Below, in pieces: positions 1 through 12,328 of a stretch of 64,000 bases of DNA. The DNA is from Polycyclovorans sp964425915 (GTDB taxonomy: Bacteria > Pseudomonadota > Gammaproteobacteria > Nevskiales > Nevskiaceae), in NCBI GenBank assembly GCA_964425915.1, contig CAYROO010000002.1, positions 434,001 to 498,000 on the forward strand, written 5' to 3'. The notes below the pieces were generated by a model. That model saw only the letters and a program-made list of their open reading frames with translations, ran no database searches and was not told the DNA's origin. Within the stretch, counting starts at the first letter, position 1. Each line of letters opens with the position of its first letter. The position numbers and the translations under genes were made by a program.

Positions 1-1157
1 GCGGCGCGCTGCAGGCCTATCCCCAGTTTCGCAAGGTGGCGATCAATGACCAGGGCTGCCTGTGCGTGCCCGACGCCACCACCGCGCGCCGCCATCGACT
101 GGCGGTGGGCACCATCACCTCGGATGCCATGATGAAGGTGGCCTTCGTCAACGGTGCCGGTGTCGGTCAGGTGGAGGAAAGCTTCATCGCCCGGCTCAAG
201 CCGGGTGACACCTTCCTGTTCGGCGGGCGCCGGCTGACCCTGGTGCGCGTGCGCGACATGGTGGCGCAGGTGCGCGCCGGGGGTCGCAGCCAGGTCATTC
301 CCCGCTTTGCCGGCGGCAAGATGCCCCTGTCGAGCACCCTCGCCGGGCAGTTGCGGGCCCTGATGGCGGACCACGTCAGGGATGGCCTGGCCAGCGATCT
401 ACCGGAACGCGCGGCGCTGGCCCCGCTGTTCGAGCGGCAGGCGGCGATCAGCGCCTTGCCGGTGCCCGGCACCTTGCTGGTCGAGCGCCTGCGCTCGCGC
501 GAAGGCACACACCTGTTCGTGTTCCCCTTTGCCGGCCGTCACGCCCACGAAGGACTGGCGGCCCTGATGGCCTGGCGCCTGGCCCAGCGCGCGCCGATGA
601 ACGTGACCATGGCCTTCAACGACTATGGCTTCGAGCTGCTGAGCCGCGCGCTGCCACCGCTGGATGACACCGAGCTGCGGCGGTTGCTGTCGCCGCAGCA
701 GCTCGATGCCGATCTGCTGTCCAGCCTCAATGCGGCGGAAATGGCCCGCAGGCAGTTTCGCGAGGTGGCACGGGTGGCAGGGCTGGTGTTCGAGGGCTAT
801 CCCGGCGCCGGCAAGACGGTGAAGCAGGTGCAGCTGTCCAGCGGCCTGCTGTATGACGTGCTGGCGCGTTACGAACCCGGTAACCGACTGGTGCGGCAAG
901 CGCTGGACGAGGTCCTGGAACGACAACTTGATCGCAGCCGGCTGCGGGCCGCCTGCGAAGCGGCGCAGCAAGACCGCGTCGTCCAGGTGGACACGCCCCG
1001 ACTTTCGCCATTGGCCTTCCCGCTGTGGGCGGAACGGCTGACCCAGCAGCTGGGCAGTGAGTCCGCCGCCGAGCGCATTCGCCGCATGGCCGCTGAGCTG
1101 GCGGGGCAGATGCCGAGCGGGGATCGTCCTACGCGAAGACGGACGCCCCGCCGTTAA
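1..1157 (+). CDS. Ligase-associated DEXH-box helicase, C-terminal part (5' end outside window)
   Basis: The reading frame is already open at the left edge (in frame from base 3), so this is the C-terminal part of a larger protein of about 800 residues. The visible part matches the C-terminal half of Lhr-like helicases found with ATP-dependent DNA ligases (TIGR04121 family). It has a segment on handling the substrate (FVNGAGVGQVEESF), a GDTFLFGGRRL stretch, and a late RQFREVARVAGLVF region that I recognise from this family. The N-terminal RecA-like motor motifs are upstream and not seen. The next gene is PdeM, the usual partner, which supports the call. The partner ligase and nuclease are expected to the left. 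Family role: DNA repair helicase, inferred. The first in-frame start in the window (GTG at 36) is internal. Confidence 0.85.
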   Translation, partial: GALQAYPQFRKVAINDQGCLCVPDATTARRHRLAVGTITSDAMMKVAFVNGAGVGQVEESFIARLKPGDTFLFGGRRLTLVRVRDMVAQVRAGGRSQVIPRFAGGKMPLSSTLAGQLRALMADHVRDGLASDLPERAALAPLFERQAAISALPVPGTLLVERLRSREGTHLFVFPFAGRHAHEGLAALMAWRLAQRAPMNVTMAFNDYGFELLSRALPPLDDTELRRLLSPQQLDADLLSSLNAAEMARRQFREVARVAGLVFEGYPGAGKTVKQVQLSSGLLYDVLARYEPGNRLVRQALDEVLERQLDRSRLRAACEAAQQDRVVQVDTPRLSPLAFPLWAERLTQQLGSESAAERIRRMAAELAGQMPSGDRPTRRRTPRR

Positions 1158-1167
1158 GCCAACTGCC

Positions 1168-1854
1168 ATGGTCAAAGATCCGACAACGAATGGCGCGGTG
1201 ATCCGGGCTTGGCACGGCCAGGCGCTGCACCTGTTGCCCGAGCGCGCCATCTGGTGGCCGGCACGTCGCACCTTGATCGTCGCCGATGTGCATCTCGGCA
1301 AGGGCGCCGCGCTGCGTCGGCAGGGGGTGGCGGTGCCGCATGGCGTCAGCGCCGCCGACCTGGATCGACTGTCGGCGCTGATCTCGCGGCATGCGCTACA
1401 ACGCCTGCTGATGCTGGGTGACGTGTTCCATGCGCGCCCCGGCGCTGATGAGCCGATGATGGCCGCCTTCGACCACTTCCGCGACCGCCATCCAGCGCTC
1501 GACATCGCCATTGTGCGGGGCAACCACGACCGACCCGCAGCACTCCCCGCCGCCTGGCAATTGCGATGGCTGGCGGAAGGCACCCGGGAACCGCCCTTCG
1601 TCTGGCGTCACACCCCCGGCGTGGATGCGCGCGGGGCGGTGATGGCGGGTCATGTGCATCCCGCACATGTGTTGCGGGTGGGTGCCGAGCGGGCGCGCGT
1701 GCCGGTGTACTGGTGGCAGCCCCAGCAGCTGGTGTTACCTGCGTTTGGCGGCCTGACCGGGGGCTTTGTTATCACCCCGGCGACCGCCGACCGCCTGTAC
1801 GCAGTGGTACCGGACGCCGTGATTCCGTTGCCGTCACGCGCTAGGCTGCGTTGA
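1168..1854 (+). CDS. pdeM: Ligase-associated metallophosphoesterase PdeM
   Basis: A 228-residue calcineurin-like metallophosphoesterase of the PdeM type (TIGR04123), which accompanies the ligase-associated helicase. Metal-binding motifs appear in order: VADVHLGKG (about residue 32), LMLGDVFHA (about 88), VRGNHDRP (about 117) and AGHVHPAH (about 161). These are the D-x-H, GD, GNHD and GHxH blocks of the superfamily. The start ATG at 1168 lies 11 bases after the helicase stop; the frame is open further upstream but that part lies inside the helicase gene. Predicted to be a metal-dependent nuclease or phosphodiesterase in a DNA repair cassette. The specific substrate cannot be told from sequence. 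Confidence 0.88.
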   Translation: MVKDPTTNGAVIRAWHGQALHLLPERAIWWPARRTLIVADVHLGKGAALRRQGVAVPHGVSAADLDRLSALISRHALQRLLMLGDVFHARPGADEPMMAAFDHFRDRHPALDIAIVRGNHDRPAALPAAWQLRWLAEGTREPPFVWRHTPGVDARGAVMAGHVHPAHVLRVGAERARVPVYWWQPQQLVLPAFGGLTGGFVITPATADRLYAVVPDAVIPLPSRARLR

Positions 1855-1873
1855 GATTTGACGGAGTCGACGC

Positions 1874-2767
1874 ATGCACGTGTTGGTGACCGGCGGGACC
1901 GGATTTATCGGCAGCGCCCTGTTGCCGGCCTTGCAGGCGGCCGGCCATCGGTTGACGGTGCTGACGCGCCGCCCGGCCACCGCTGCCCTACCCGAGGCGG
2001 TACGCGCGGTCAGCGACCCCACGGCCTGTGCCGACGATCCGCCGGACGCCATCATCAACCTCGCTGGCGAGAACCTCGGCGCCGGTCGCTGGAACGACAC
2101 CCGCCGCGCTGAATTCCTGCGCAGTCGGGTGGGCACCACCGAGTGGCTGCTGGCAGCGTGCAAGACCTGGCGGCGGCCACCGGCCGTGTGGCTGAACGGC
2201 TCGGCCATTGGCTGGTATGGCGCACGCGAGGACGAGGTGCTCACCGAGGACAGCGCGCCCGGAACCGGCTTTGCTGCCGAGCTGTGTGCCCGCTGGGAAG
2301 CGGCTGCGGCGCCGGTGGCAGCACTGGGGACCCGGCTCGCCGTGATCCGTATCGGCATCGTGCTGGGGCTCCCCGGCGGTGCCCTGGGGCAGATGCTGCC
2401 ACCGTTCCGGCTGGGTCTGGGCGGTCCGTTGGGCCATGGCCGTCAATGGATGAGCTGGATTCATCGCGATGATCTGGTGGCGATGATGCAATGGTTGCTC
2501 GAACACGAGACCGCCGAAGGCGCCTTCAATGGCACGGCCCCGGGGCCGGTGCGCAATGCCGATTTCAGCCGCCAGCTGGGGCGCGCGCTGCGACGGCCGG
2601 CGGTGCTGCCGATGCCCGCGGCCGCGCTGCGGTTGCTGGTGGGGCCGATGGCCGACGAACTGCTGCTGTCTGGTCAGCAGGTGCTGCCGCGCCGCGCGTT
2701 GCAGGGCGGCTTCACCTTTCGCTACCCGATCCTGGAAGGCGCGTTACGGCAGATCCTGGCGCAGTGA
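1874..2767 (+). CDS. TIGR01777 family NAD(P)-dependent oxidoreductase (YfcH-like)
   Basis: A 297-residue extended SDR with an N-terminal Rossmann glycine motif (TGGTGFIGSAL, residues 7-17), followed by a NLAGENLGAGRWN segment and a SAIGWYG motif typical of the TIGR01777/YfcH group. The C-terminal DUF1731-like tail (around residues 250-297, with LLLSGQQVLPRRAL) is present, so the protein is full length. A GGAG ribosome site lies just ahead of the ATG at 1874. The substrate of this family is unknown. The gene is separated by 19 bases from pdeM and its last 24 bases overlap, tail to tail, the photolyase gene on the other strand. TIGR01777 proteins are often found beside photolyases, which fits. 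Confidence 0.85.
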   Translation: MHVLVTGGTGFIGSALLPALQAAGHRLTVLTRRPATAALPEAVRAVSDPTACADDPPDAIINLAGENLGAGRWNDTRRAEFLRSRVGTTEWLLAACKTWRRPPAVWLNGSAIGWYGAREDEVLTEDSAPGTGFAAELCARWEAAAAPVAALGTRLAVIRIGIVLGLPGGALGQMLPPFRLGLGGPLGHGRQWMSWIHRDDLVAMMQWLLEHETAEGAFNGTAPGPVRNADFSRQLGRALRRPAVLPMPAAALRLLVGPMADELLLSGQQVLPRRALQGGFTFRYPILEGALRQILAQ

Positions 2768-4276
2768 AGCGGCCTGCGCGCGCAGCGCTGACAGTGCCGG
2801 TTCGTCGAGGCGGTCCAGATTGCGAATCTGCATCTTCAGCCGGGGGTGGGCCGCGAACCGTGCCCGGTGCCGATCGAGGAAGTCCCAGTACAGTGTGGTG
2901 AACGGGCAGGCCTTGGGGCCCGTACGCTGGGCGGGATCAAAGCGACAGCCCTGGCAATAGTTGCTCATCCGGTCGATGTACTTGCCCGAGGCCACGTAGG
3001 GCTTGCTGGCCATGAAGCCGCCGTCTGCAAACTGGCTCATGCCGAGGGTGTTGGGCAGCTCCACCCATTCCACCGCATCCACGTACACCGCCAGATACCA
3101 CTGGTGTACCTCGCGCGGCCGCACGCCCAGCAGCAGCGCGAACAGGCCCGTCACCATCAGCCGTTGGATGTGGTGGGCATAGCCGTGGGCGAGCGTGTCG
3201 CCGACGGTCTCGGCCAGACAGCGCATGGCGGTATCGCCGGTCCAGTACAGCGCCGGTAGCGGTTGGTCGGCGCCCAGCGCGTTATCGTCCAGATAGCCCG
3301 GCATGCGATGGAAATACAGTCCGCGGACATACTCGCGCCAGCCAAGAATCTGGCGGACAAAGCCCTCGACGGCCGCCAACGGCGCCTCGCCGTCGCGCCA
3401 GGCGCGAATGGCTGCCTCGCAGACCTCACGCGGGTTGAGCAGCTTGAGGTTGAGCGCCGCCGACAGCCGTGCGTGATACAGCCATGGCTCGCCGGTCCAC
3501 ATCGCGTCCTGGTACTGGCCGAAGCGCGGCAGGCGGGCGGTGATGAAGTCGTCCAGCGCCTCCAGCGCCTCATCGCGGGTCACCGGCCAGTCGAAGGCAT
3601 CGAGCTGCCCGGGGTGATCGCCGTAGTGGTGCTCGACCACCGCGATCACCTCGCGCGTGAGCGCATCCGGCAGGAACCGCAGCGGTGCCGGCAGCGGCCC
3701 GGGGCCGTCGCGGCCGAAGCTGTCGCGATTGTCGTGGTCGAAGTTCCACTGCCCGCCTTCGGGAGCGTCGCCCTGCATCAACCAGCCGGTCTGCTGGCGC
3801 ATGCGACGGTAGAAGTGCTCCATGCGCGGCTGTTTGCGACCGCGCATCCAGTCGGCAAAGTCATCGAGGGCACACAGGAAGTGCCGATCCGCACGCTGGG
3901 TGTACGGCACGCCCGCCGTCGAACAGCTGTCCTTCAGGGCCTGCCACAGTCGCCACTCGCCGGGCTCCACCGCGATCACGGCCTGCGGCTTCAGCCGGAC
4001 CAGGTCCGCCGCTAGCGCCTCAGTCAGATGGGTGTATGGGTGCTCCCCCGTGGCGCGGTAGTGCACGGTCCAACCGCGCGCACGCAGGGACGCAGCGAAA
4101 TGGCGCATCGCGCTGAGAAAGATCACCAGTCGCGCCTTGTGGCTCCAGGCATAAGTCGCCTCGGCAGGCACTTCCGCCATCCACACGGCGTCTACCGCCG
4201 GGTCGAAACCCTCAAGAGCGGCGCTGTCGTGGTCGAGCTGGTCGCCCAGCAGGATGATCAGGTGGCGTAGCGGCAT
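2744..4276 (-). CDS. Bacterial cryptochrome/photolyase (FeS-BCP, (6-4) photolyase type)
   Basis: A 510-residue protein opening with RHLIILLGDQLDHDSAAL, the hallmark N-terminus of the FeS-containing bacterial cryptochrome/photolyase group. The alpha/beta antenna domain covers about residues 1-140 and the helical FAD domain the rest. Four cysteines suited to a [4Fe-4S] cluster are visible: one in TAMRCLAETVG and three in YCQGC...KACPF near residues 430-460. The VEWVELPNTLGMSQFADGG block is typical of the FAD pocket. Family role: light-driven repair of (6-4) photoproducts, or a blue-light sensor. The 5' end overlaps the upstream DUF2256 gene by 65 bases in another frame, which implies coupled expression. 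Confidence 0.93.
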   Translation of the reverse strand: MPLRHLIILLGDQLDHDSAALEGFDPAVDAVWMAEVPAEATYAWSHKARLVIFLSAMRHFAASLRARGWTVHYRATGEHPYTHLTEALAADLVRLKPQAVIAVEPGEWRLWQALKDSCSTAGVPYTQRADRHFLCALDDFADWMRGRKQPRMEHFYRRMRQQTGWLMQGDAPEGGQWNFDHDNRDSFGRDGPGPLPAPLRFLPDALTREVIAVVEHHYGDHPGQLDAFDWPVTRDEALEALDDFITARLPRFGQYQDAMWTGEPWLYHARLSAALNLKLLNPREVCEAAIRAWRDGEAPLAAVEGFVRQILGWREYVRGLYFHRMPGYLDDNALGADQPLPALYWTGDTAMRCLAETVGDTLAHGYAHHIQRLMVTGLFALLLGVRPREVHQWYLAVYVDAVEWVELPNTLGMSQFADGGFMASKPYVASGKYIDRMSNYCQGCRFDPAQRTGPKACPFTTLYWDFLDRHRARFAAHPRLKMQIRNLDRLDEPALSALRAQAASLRQDLP

Positions 4277-4418
4277 GGGTGGTGGTCCGGCGGGTGCGGC
4301 AGGCGTCGGAGCAATATTTCACCTCGTCCCACACCCGTTCCCACTTTTTGCGCCAACTGAAGGGCCGACCGCAAACCGGACAGGTTTTCGTGGGCAGATT
4401 CGGTTTGCGATGGGCCAT
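4212..4418 (-). CDS. DUF2256 small zinc-ribbon-like protein
   Basis: A 68-residue basic protein with two Cys pairs (CPVCGRPF at about 18-25 and YCSDAC at about 36-41), a four-cysteine arrangement suited to binding one zinc. It matches DUF2256 (PF10013), which is repeatedly encoded just upstream of FeS-type cryptochrome/photolyase genes, as here. The C-terminal third is Pro/Arg rich and is encoded in the region overlapping the photolyase start, so it may be a lineage-specific extension. Function unknown. A role linked to the photolyase is an inference from gene order only. Confidence 0.85.
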   Translation of the reverse strand: MAHRKPNLPTKTCPVCGRPFSWRKKWERVWDEVKYCSDACRTRRTTTHAATPPDHPAGRPARPRQRRS

Positions 4419-4451
4419 CGGGCTGTCCTTCCGCTACAATCGCGCCCTGAT

Positions 4452-4528
4452 GCGCCCGTAGCTCAGCTGGATAGAGTACTGCCCTCCGAAGGCAGGGGTC
4501 AGAGGTTCGAATCCTCTCGGGCGCGCCA
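4452..4528 (+). tRNA. tRNA-Arg (anticodon CCG)
   Basis: A complete 77-base cloverleaf. The acceptor arm pairs GCGCCCG with CGGGCGC, the D arm contains AGCTCAGCTGGATAGAGT, the anticodon stem CTGCC/GGCAG encloses loop CTCCGAA (anticodon CCG, reading CGG arginine codons), and the T arm contains GGTTCGAATCC. The 3' CCA is encoded. It lies between the divergently placed DUF2256 and the diguanylate cyclase gene. No integrase or duplicated 3' end is seen nearby, so it does not appear to be used as an attachment site here. Confidence 0.97.
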
Positions 4529-4567
4529 TCTTTCGGTCGGCGACTGCACGTTCGCGGTGCCATCGCC

Positions 4568-5500
4568 TTAACGCGACCGACCCGTCTTGTGCAGGTACAT
4601 CCGTGCATCCGCCTCGCGCACCAGGGTGTCGGCGTCGTGACCGTCATCGGGGTAGCGCGCGATGCCGAGGCTGGCGCCGACCTGCACGTCGACCGTGCCC
4701 AGCGGCGCCAGCAGATCCAGGGTGAACGGGCGGCCGATCTGGTGCCGAATACGCTCACACAGCTCGGCAACGTGGTGCGCGTCCTGGACGCTCTCGAGGA
4801 CGATGCCGAACTCGTCGCCGCCCAGCCGGGCGACGGTGTCGCTTGAGCGCAGCTCAGTCTGCAGGCGCTCGGCAATGGCGCGCAGCAGGCTGTCGCCAGC
4901 GCCGTGGCCGTACTGGTCGTTGACCGGCTTGAAGCGGTCGATGTCGACGTAGATCAAGGTCATGGCGCTGCCGTTGCGCTCGGCACGCCGAAGTGCGCTT
5001 TCGAGGCGATCGGTGAACAGCAAGCGATTGGGCAGGCCGGTCAGACCATCGTGCATGGCCAGGTGCCGCGCCCGTGACTCGGACGCGGCGAGCGCACTGC
5101 GGGCGCGGAACAGGTCGAGGAAGACCTTCACCTTGGACAACAGAATGAACTCATCGATGGGCTTCGAAATGTAGTCCACCGCGCCGACCCGATAACCGTG
5201 CATGCGATGCAGGTCGTCCTTGTGGGCGGCGGTCACGAAAATCACCGGCGTCGCCTGGGTGCGTTCGTTTTCTTGTAACAAGGTGGCGACTTCAAAGCCG
5301 TCCATCTCCGGCATCTGCACATCCAGCAGGATCAAGGCGAAGTCGTGGTCCAGACAGGCCGACAGCGCCTCATTGCCGGAGGCCGCCACCACCACTTCGC
5401 AATCCACGCGTGACAGCAGGCGCCGCATGGCGACCAGGTTGGCGGGTGTGTCGTCCACAACGAGGAGTTTGGGCTTTGCGGTCGGGTCGGCTGGCGTCAT
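4568..5500 (-). CDS. Response regulator with GGDEF output (diguanylate cyclase)
   Basis: A 310-residue two-domain protein. The N-terminal receiver domain (about residues 10-130) has LLVVDDT, the phospho-acceptor Asp in LLDVQMPEMDG and the KP Lys in YISKPID. The C-terminal GGDEF domain (about 145-305) has the intact active-site motif RLGGDEFGIV and YVDIDRFKPVND. Predicted to make cyclic di-GMP when phosphorylated. An RxxD inhibitory site is not obvious. It is the last gene of a minus-strand operon with CheB (4-base overlap), CheR and a hybrid kinase, so the kinase is its likely phosphodonor. A competing idea, that another kinase signals to it, cannot be excluded. Confidence 0.93.
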   Translation of the reverse strand: MTPADPTAKPKLLVVDDTPANLVAMRRLLSRVDCEVVVAASGNEALSACLDHDFALILLDVQMPEMDGFEVATLLQENERTQATPVIFVTAAHKDDLHRMHGYRVGAVDYISKPIDEFILLSKVKVFLDLFRARSALAASESRARHLAMHDGLTGLPNRLLFTDRLESALRRAERNGSAMTLIYVDIDRFKPVNDQYGHGAGDSLLRAIAERLQTELRSSDTVARLGGDEFGIVLESVQDAHHVAELCERIRHQIGRPFTLDLLAPLGTVDVQVGASLGIARYPDDGHDADTLVREADARMYLHKTGRSR

Positions 5501-6069
5501 GGCGGGAAGGCCTGGTTGATGTTTCGGGCAATGTCGGCGAGCGGCAGTACGGCGTCAGCGCCGGCGACTCGAACGGCGGCTTCGGGCATTTGCCGGGCTT
5601 CGGCCTCGTCTGGTGACTGCACCCAGGCGCGTCCGCCACGGGCGCGGATCTCGGCCAGGCCGCGGGCACCATCCTCGTTACTGCCGGTCAGCACCACGCC
5701 CACCAGCGGGCCGCGCCAGGCGTCCGCAGCGCTGGCAAACAGCACGTCAATCGACGGCCGGGCGTGGCAGACCTTGTCGTCGACCGACAGCGCAAAGCAG
5801 CCCTCACGCTCAATCAGTAGGTGATAGTTCCCGGGCGCGACGTAGGCAACGCCGGTCTCGATCGGGGCGCCATGCAGTGCCTCCCGCACCGAAATGCGAC
5901 TGTTCTGGTTGAGCAGGCCGATCAGCGAATCGACGCCCGACTCGCGGATATGCAGGACGATCACCAGGCTCGCCGCCAGGTCGGCCCGCAGGCCGGACAG
6001 CAGGCTGCGCAGCGCCAGCACACCGCCTGCCGAAGCGCCGACCACAACCAAGGACGCACCCTCACGCAT
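5497..6069 (-). CDS. cheB: CheB-type protein-glutamate methylesterase, stand-alone catalytic domain
   Basis: A 190-residue protein consisting only of the CheB methylesterase domain, without the usual N-terminal receiver domain. The catalytic triad is visible: Ser13 in GASAGG, His40 in VLHIRE and Asp133 in TGSNEDGARG. It would remove methyl groups from, or deamidate, methyl-accepting helices modified by CheR. It overlaps CheR by 8 bases and the downstream response regulator by 4. No chemoreceptor, CheA or CheW gene is nearby, so the target is more likely the hybrid kinase encoded in the same operon than a flagellar chemotaxis receptor (inference). Confidence 0.93.
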   Translation of the reverse strand: MREGASLVVVGASAGGVLALRSLLSGLRADLAASLVIVLHIRESGVDSLIGLLNQNSRISVREALHGAPIETGVAYVAPGNYHLLIEREGCFALSVDDKVCHARPSIDVLFASAADAWRGPLVGVVLTGSNEDGARGLAEIRARGGRAWVQSPDEAEARQMPEAAVRVAGADAVLPLADIARNINQAFPP

Positions 6070-6895
6070 CCGTATCCAGCACCCGCCGATACAGGGGCCC
6101 CTGACGATCCACCAGGGTGAATTGGTCGCCGATGTCGTGACGGCTCAGACTTTCCTTGTTGCCCAGGCATAGGAAGCCGCCGCGCACCAGGCTGGCGTGG
6201 AACAGATCAAGCGCGCGGCGCTGCAACGGCGGTTTGAAGTAGATCAGCACGTTGCGGCACAGCACCAGTTGCGCCTCACAGAAGACACCATCCAGGGCCA
6301 GGTTATGCTCGGCGAAGGTGACGTTGCGCTTGAGATCGTCGTCCAGTTTGATGTGGCCGTAGCGGGCGTGAAAGTAGTCCGACAGGGTGCCGCTGCCGCC
6401 GGCCTCGAAGTAGCTGCTGGCACTTTGTCGCAGTTCCCGATCCGGATAAACCCCTTCGCGGGCCGCCGTCAGTGCGTGTTCGCTGATGTCGGTGGCGTAA
6501 ATCTGGCAGCGATCATAGAGACCGGCCTCGGTCAGCAGGATCGCCAGCGAGTACACCTCCTCGCCACGGGCACAGCCGGCCTGCCAGATGTTGATGTGCG
6601 GGTAGCTCGCGAGCACCGGAAACACCGCGCGCCGCAGGGTGGCGAAGCTGGGCGGATCGCGGAAGAACTCGGAGACCGGCACCGATAGCTGACTGACGAC
6701 ATCGCCGACAGCAATGCGATCGTGCAGCAGTTGTTCGGTCAGCTGGCTGATGTTGTCGGTACGGAAATGGATGCACAGGCCCTGCACCCGCCGCCGGAAA
6801 GAGGCTTCCGCGTAGCCGGAAAAATCGTAGCCGTGGCGCTGCTTGAGGGCCTCGACGAAAAGCCCAAGCTCGATGTCCTCAACCGATCGCTTCAT
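6062..6895 (-). CDS. cheR: CheR-type SAM-dependent protein-glutamate methyltransferase
   Basis: A 277-residue CheR protein. The N-terminal helical domain (about 1-75) contains the RRRVQGL segment, followed by the SAM-binding catalytic domain with INIWQAGCARGEEVYSLA (about 103-120), YATDISEHAL (about 137-146) and the LCRNVLIYF motif (about 223-231). The length matches stand-alone CheR. Predicted to methylate glutamates on a signalling coiled coil. It lies 18 bases downstream of the hybrid kinase and overlaps CheB. The absence of other chemotaxis genes suggests a stress- or sensing-type CheR/CheB pair. Confidence 0.93.
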   Translation of the reverse strand: MKRSVEDIELGLFVEALKQRHGYDFSGYAEASFRRRVQGLCIHFRTDNISQLTEQLLHDRIAVGDVVSQLSVPVSEFFRDPPSFATLRRAVFPVLASYPHINIWQAGCARGEEVYSLAILLTEAGLYDRCQIYATDISEHALTAAREGVYPDRELRQSASSYFEAGGSGTLSDYFHARYGHIKLDDDLKRNVTFAEHNLALDGVFCEAQLVLCRNVLIYFKPPLQRRALDLFHASLVRGGFLCLGNKESLSRHDIGDQFTLVDRQGPLYRRVLDTDA

Positions 6896-6913
6896 GAAGC
6901 CCCTGCCCCGCCA

Positions 6914-10606
<3,693 letters not shown>

Positions 10607-10716
10607 CTTGCGCAAGTACGATCGGCCTCGCAACGGGTATCCCGCTGGACGGTGTTTGGTGCCTTGCCGACGGAGCGCCAAGCCTCAACCCGCTGGAAGC
10701 CGGGTCCCGGGGACGT

Positions 10717-11535
10717 TCAGGGGTCGATACCGTCCTCTGGGAAACCACCTTGATCGGATGGCCATAGCGTTGCTCCGCAGGCCTTCCGCTCGGCGCTGGC
10801 CGCTATCCAGCTGAGGATGTCGTCCGCAACCTGGGGCCAGTTCGGTTCCGCCTGATAGGTGTGGGACATGCCAGGGTAGATCTGACAACCGGCATTGAGG
10901 GCTGTGGCGGTGCGCCGGACTTCATCGGCTGGAATGATGTGATCACCGTCGGCGCCGATCACCAGGATCGGGGTGGATGAGAGGGCCTGTCGGTCCAGTG
11001 GCGGTGGCCGCAGTAGCCGCAGCACCGTCGGAATGGACTCTGAGCGAAGCTGGGCGGTCACGCGACGCGCCTGGTCTGGCGGGCAGTTCACTGAGTAGAT
11101 TCCAAGCGGCGGGCTGCCCAGTCGGCTGATCCGCGACTCGATCATGACGGCCAGTAGCTTGGCCAGGCTGACCGGGTCCTGCCGGGCCAACTGCAGCAGA
11201 CTGCGGCCCATGCCGTCGATGGGCACGGGTGACAGCAGGACCAGTCCGCGGACGGGGGCGCGGCACGCGGCATGCAGCGCGATGAGGCCGCCCATTGAAT
11301 GCCCCATGACCCATGGCGCCTCGGGCGCGGCACTGATGCGTCGGGCGCATAGCGATACGCAGTCTTCGAATCGTTGGCGCTGCCGTGTCTGCCAGTCAGC
11401 ACCATGGGCCGGAAACTGAAGCGCTTCGACGGCGAAGCCCTGGCCGGCGAAGGCAGCCGCAAAGTTATCCGACCAGATCCAGGCGCCGCTGAGCGCGCCG
11501 GGGATCAACAGGATACCGGGCGTCACGCTATCCAC
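10717..11535 (-). CDS. Alpha/beta hydrolase fold protein
   Basis: A 272-residue alpha/beta hydrolase. The oxyanion region is ILLIPGALSGAWIW, the nucleophile elbow is GHSMGG, the acid lies in VIGADGDHIIP and the His in PGMSHTYQAEP. The likely start is a GTG at 11535, which overlaps the upstream hydrolase stop by 8 bases. A second GTG is at 11526. The open frame extends further upstream, but that part is antiparallel to the neighbour's real coding and lacks family character. Substrate unknown. It is the third gene of the MarR-led operon. Confidence 0.82.
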   Translation of the reverse strand: MDSVTPGILLIPGALSGAWIWSDNFAAAFAGQGFAVEALQFPAHGADWQTRQRQRFEDCVSLCARRISAAPEAPWVMGHSMGGLIALHAACRAPVRGLVLLSPVPIDGMGRSLLQLARQDPVSLAKLLAVMIESRISRLGSPPLGIYSVNCPPDQARRVTAQLRSESIPTVLRLLRPPPLDRQALSSTPILVIGADGDHIIPADEVRRTATALNAGCQIYPGMSHTYQAEPNWPQVADDILSWIAASAERKACGATLWPSDQGGFPEDGIDP

Positions 11536-12328
11536 CGAACGCTTCTGCCGTGCTGCGCGACAACTCCTCAACCACGCGCTGCAAGACCCGTGGGTGCAGC
11601 CCCATGCTGATATGGGCCACATCTTCCTGGATGTAGCGCGTGCTGGCCGATGCCAGTGGGTCGCGCGCGGCGGCAAAGCCCACCACCCCATCGCTGGGGC
11701 TGATGATGGCGGACACCGGGCGCAGGATGGGGCGCCGATTGCGCATGGCCACTTCGGCCTCGATCCATTCCAGATCGAGTCCGCGGCTGCGCAGGCGGTC
11801 GGCGGCGCGCGTGTACTTGGGGCCACCCTGTACCGGCGAACCGAGGGTCACCACGTGGTCGACCACGTCGGGGTGATCGCGCGCCACCTCGCGGGCAATG
11901 GTGCCGCCGAGACTCCAACCCACCAGTGACACCGTGGTGCCCAACTGGCGTGCCCGGGCGGTGACACGCTCCGCCATCCGTTGCGCCAGAAACAGCACGC
12001 CGCCCTCGCCGCGATCAGCATGGCGGACCCCGACCTCCCAATGGATCGTTGACGGGTCGTAGGGTTGGTCGAGCCCGGCCAGGTTGCGTCCCAGTCCCCA
12101 GCCCTCGGGACGAAAGCCATGCAGCCGCAGGTAGGTGCGCAGGGGTGCCATCGAACCGTCCCCGCCACCGAACCCGGGCAACACGGTCACGGTTCGACCC
12201 TGGCCAACCTGGGCTCGTCGCAGCCAGGGTTGCGCAAGGGTTCTGGGCAGGACGGCGAGGTCCTTCAGGGCGCGCAGTTCGCGCCACATCAAGGCCGCGG
12301 GGGGTGGCTGCAGCTGATCGGGATTCAT
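11528..12328 (-). CDS. Alpha/beta hydrolase, lipase/esterase-like
   Basis: A 266-residue alpha/beta hydrolase. It has TVTVLPGFGGGDGSM (oxyanion loop), the nucleophile elbow GWSLGG and a late AHISMGLHP that could carry the catalytic His. There is no signal peptide. The GWSLGG elbow with a preceding PGFGGG loop resembles cytoplasmic lipase/esterase-like proteins of unknown substrate. The ATG overlaps the MarR stop codon (ATGA arrangement, 12325-12328), so it is translationally coupled to the regulator. Expression is probably under MarR control, inferred from the shared transcript. Confidence 0.82.
   Translation of the reverse strand: MNPDQLQPPPAALMWRELRALKDLAVLPRTLAQPWLRRAQVGQGRTVTVLPGFGGGDGSMAPLRTYLRLHGFRPEGWGLGRNLAGLDQPYDPSTIHWEVGVRHADRGEGGVLFLAQRMAERVTARARQLGTTVSLVGWSLGGTIAREVARDHPDVVDHVVTLGSPVQGGPKYTRAADRLRSRGLDLEWIEAEVAMRNRRPILRPVSAIISPSDGVVGFAAARDPLASASTRYIQEDVAHISMGLHPRVLQRVVEELSRSTAEAFGG

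Noticed and set aside
4452..4528. tRNA-Arg as an integration site for a genomic island
   Set aside because: No integrase, no direct repeat of the tRNA 3' end and no shift in base composition beside it.
10607..10681. N-terminal extension of the hybrid kinase from a TTG
   Set aside because: TTG start, no ribosome site, and the extra residues are unlike a signal anchor; ATG at 10606 preferred.
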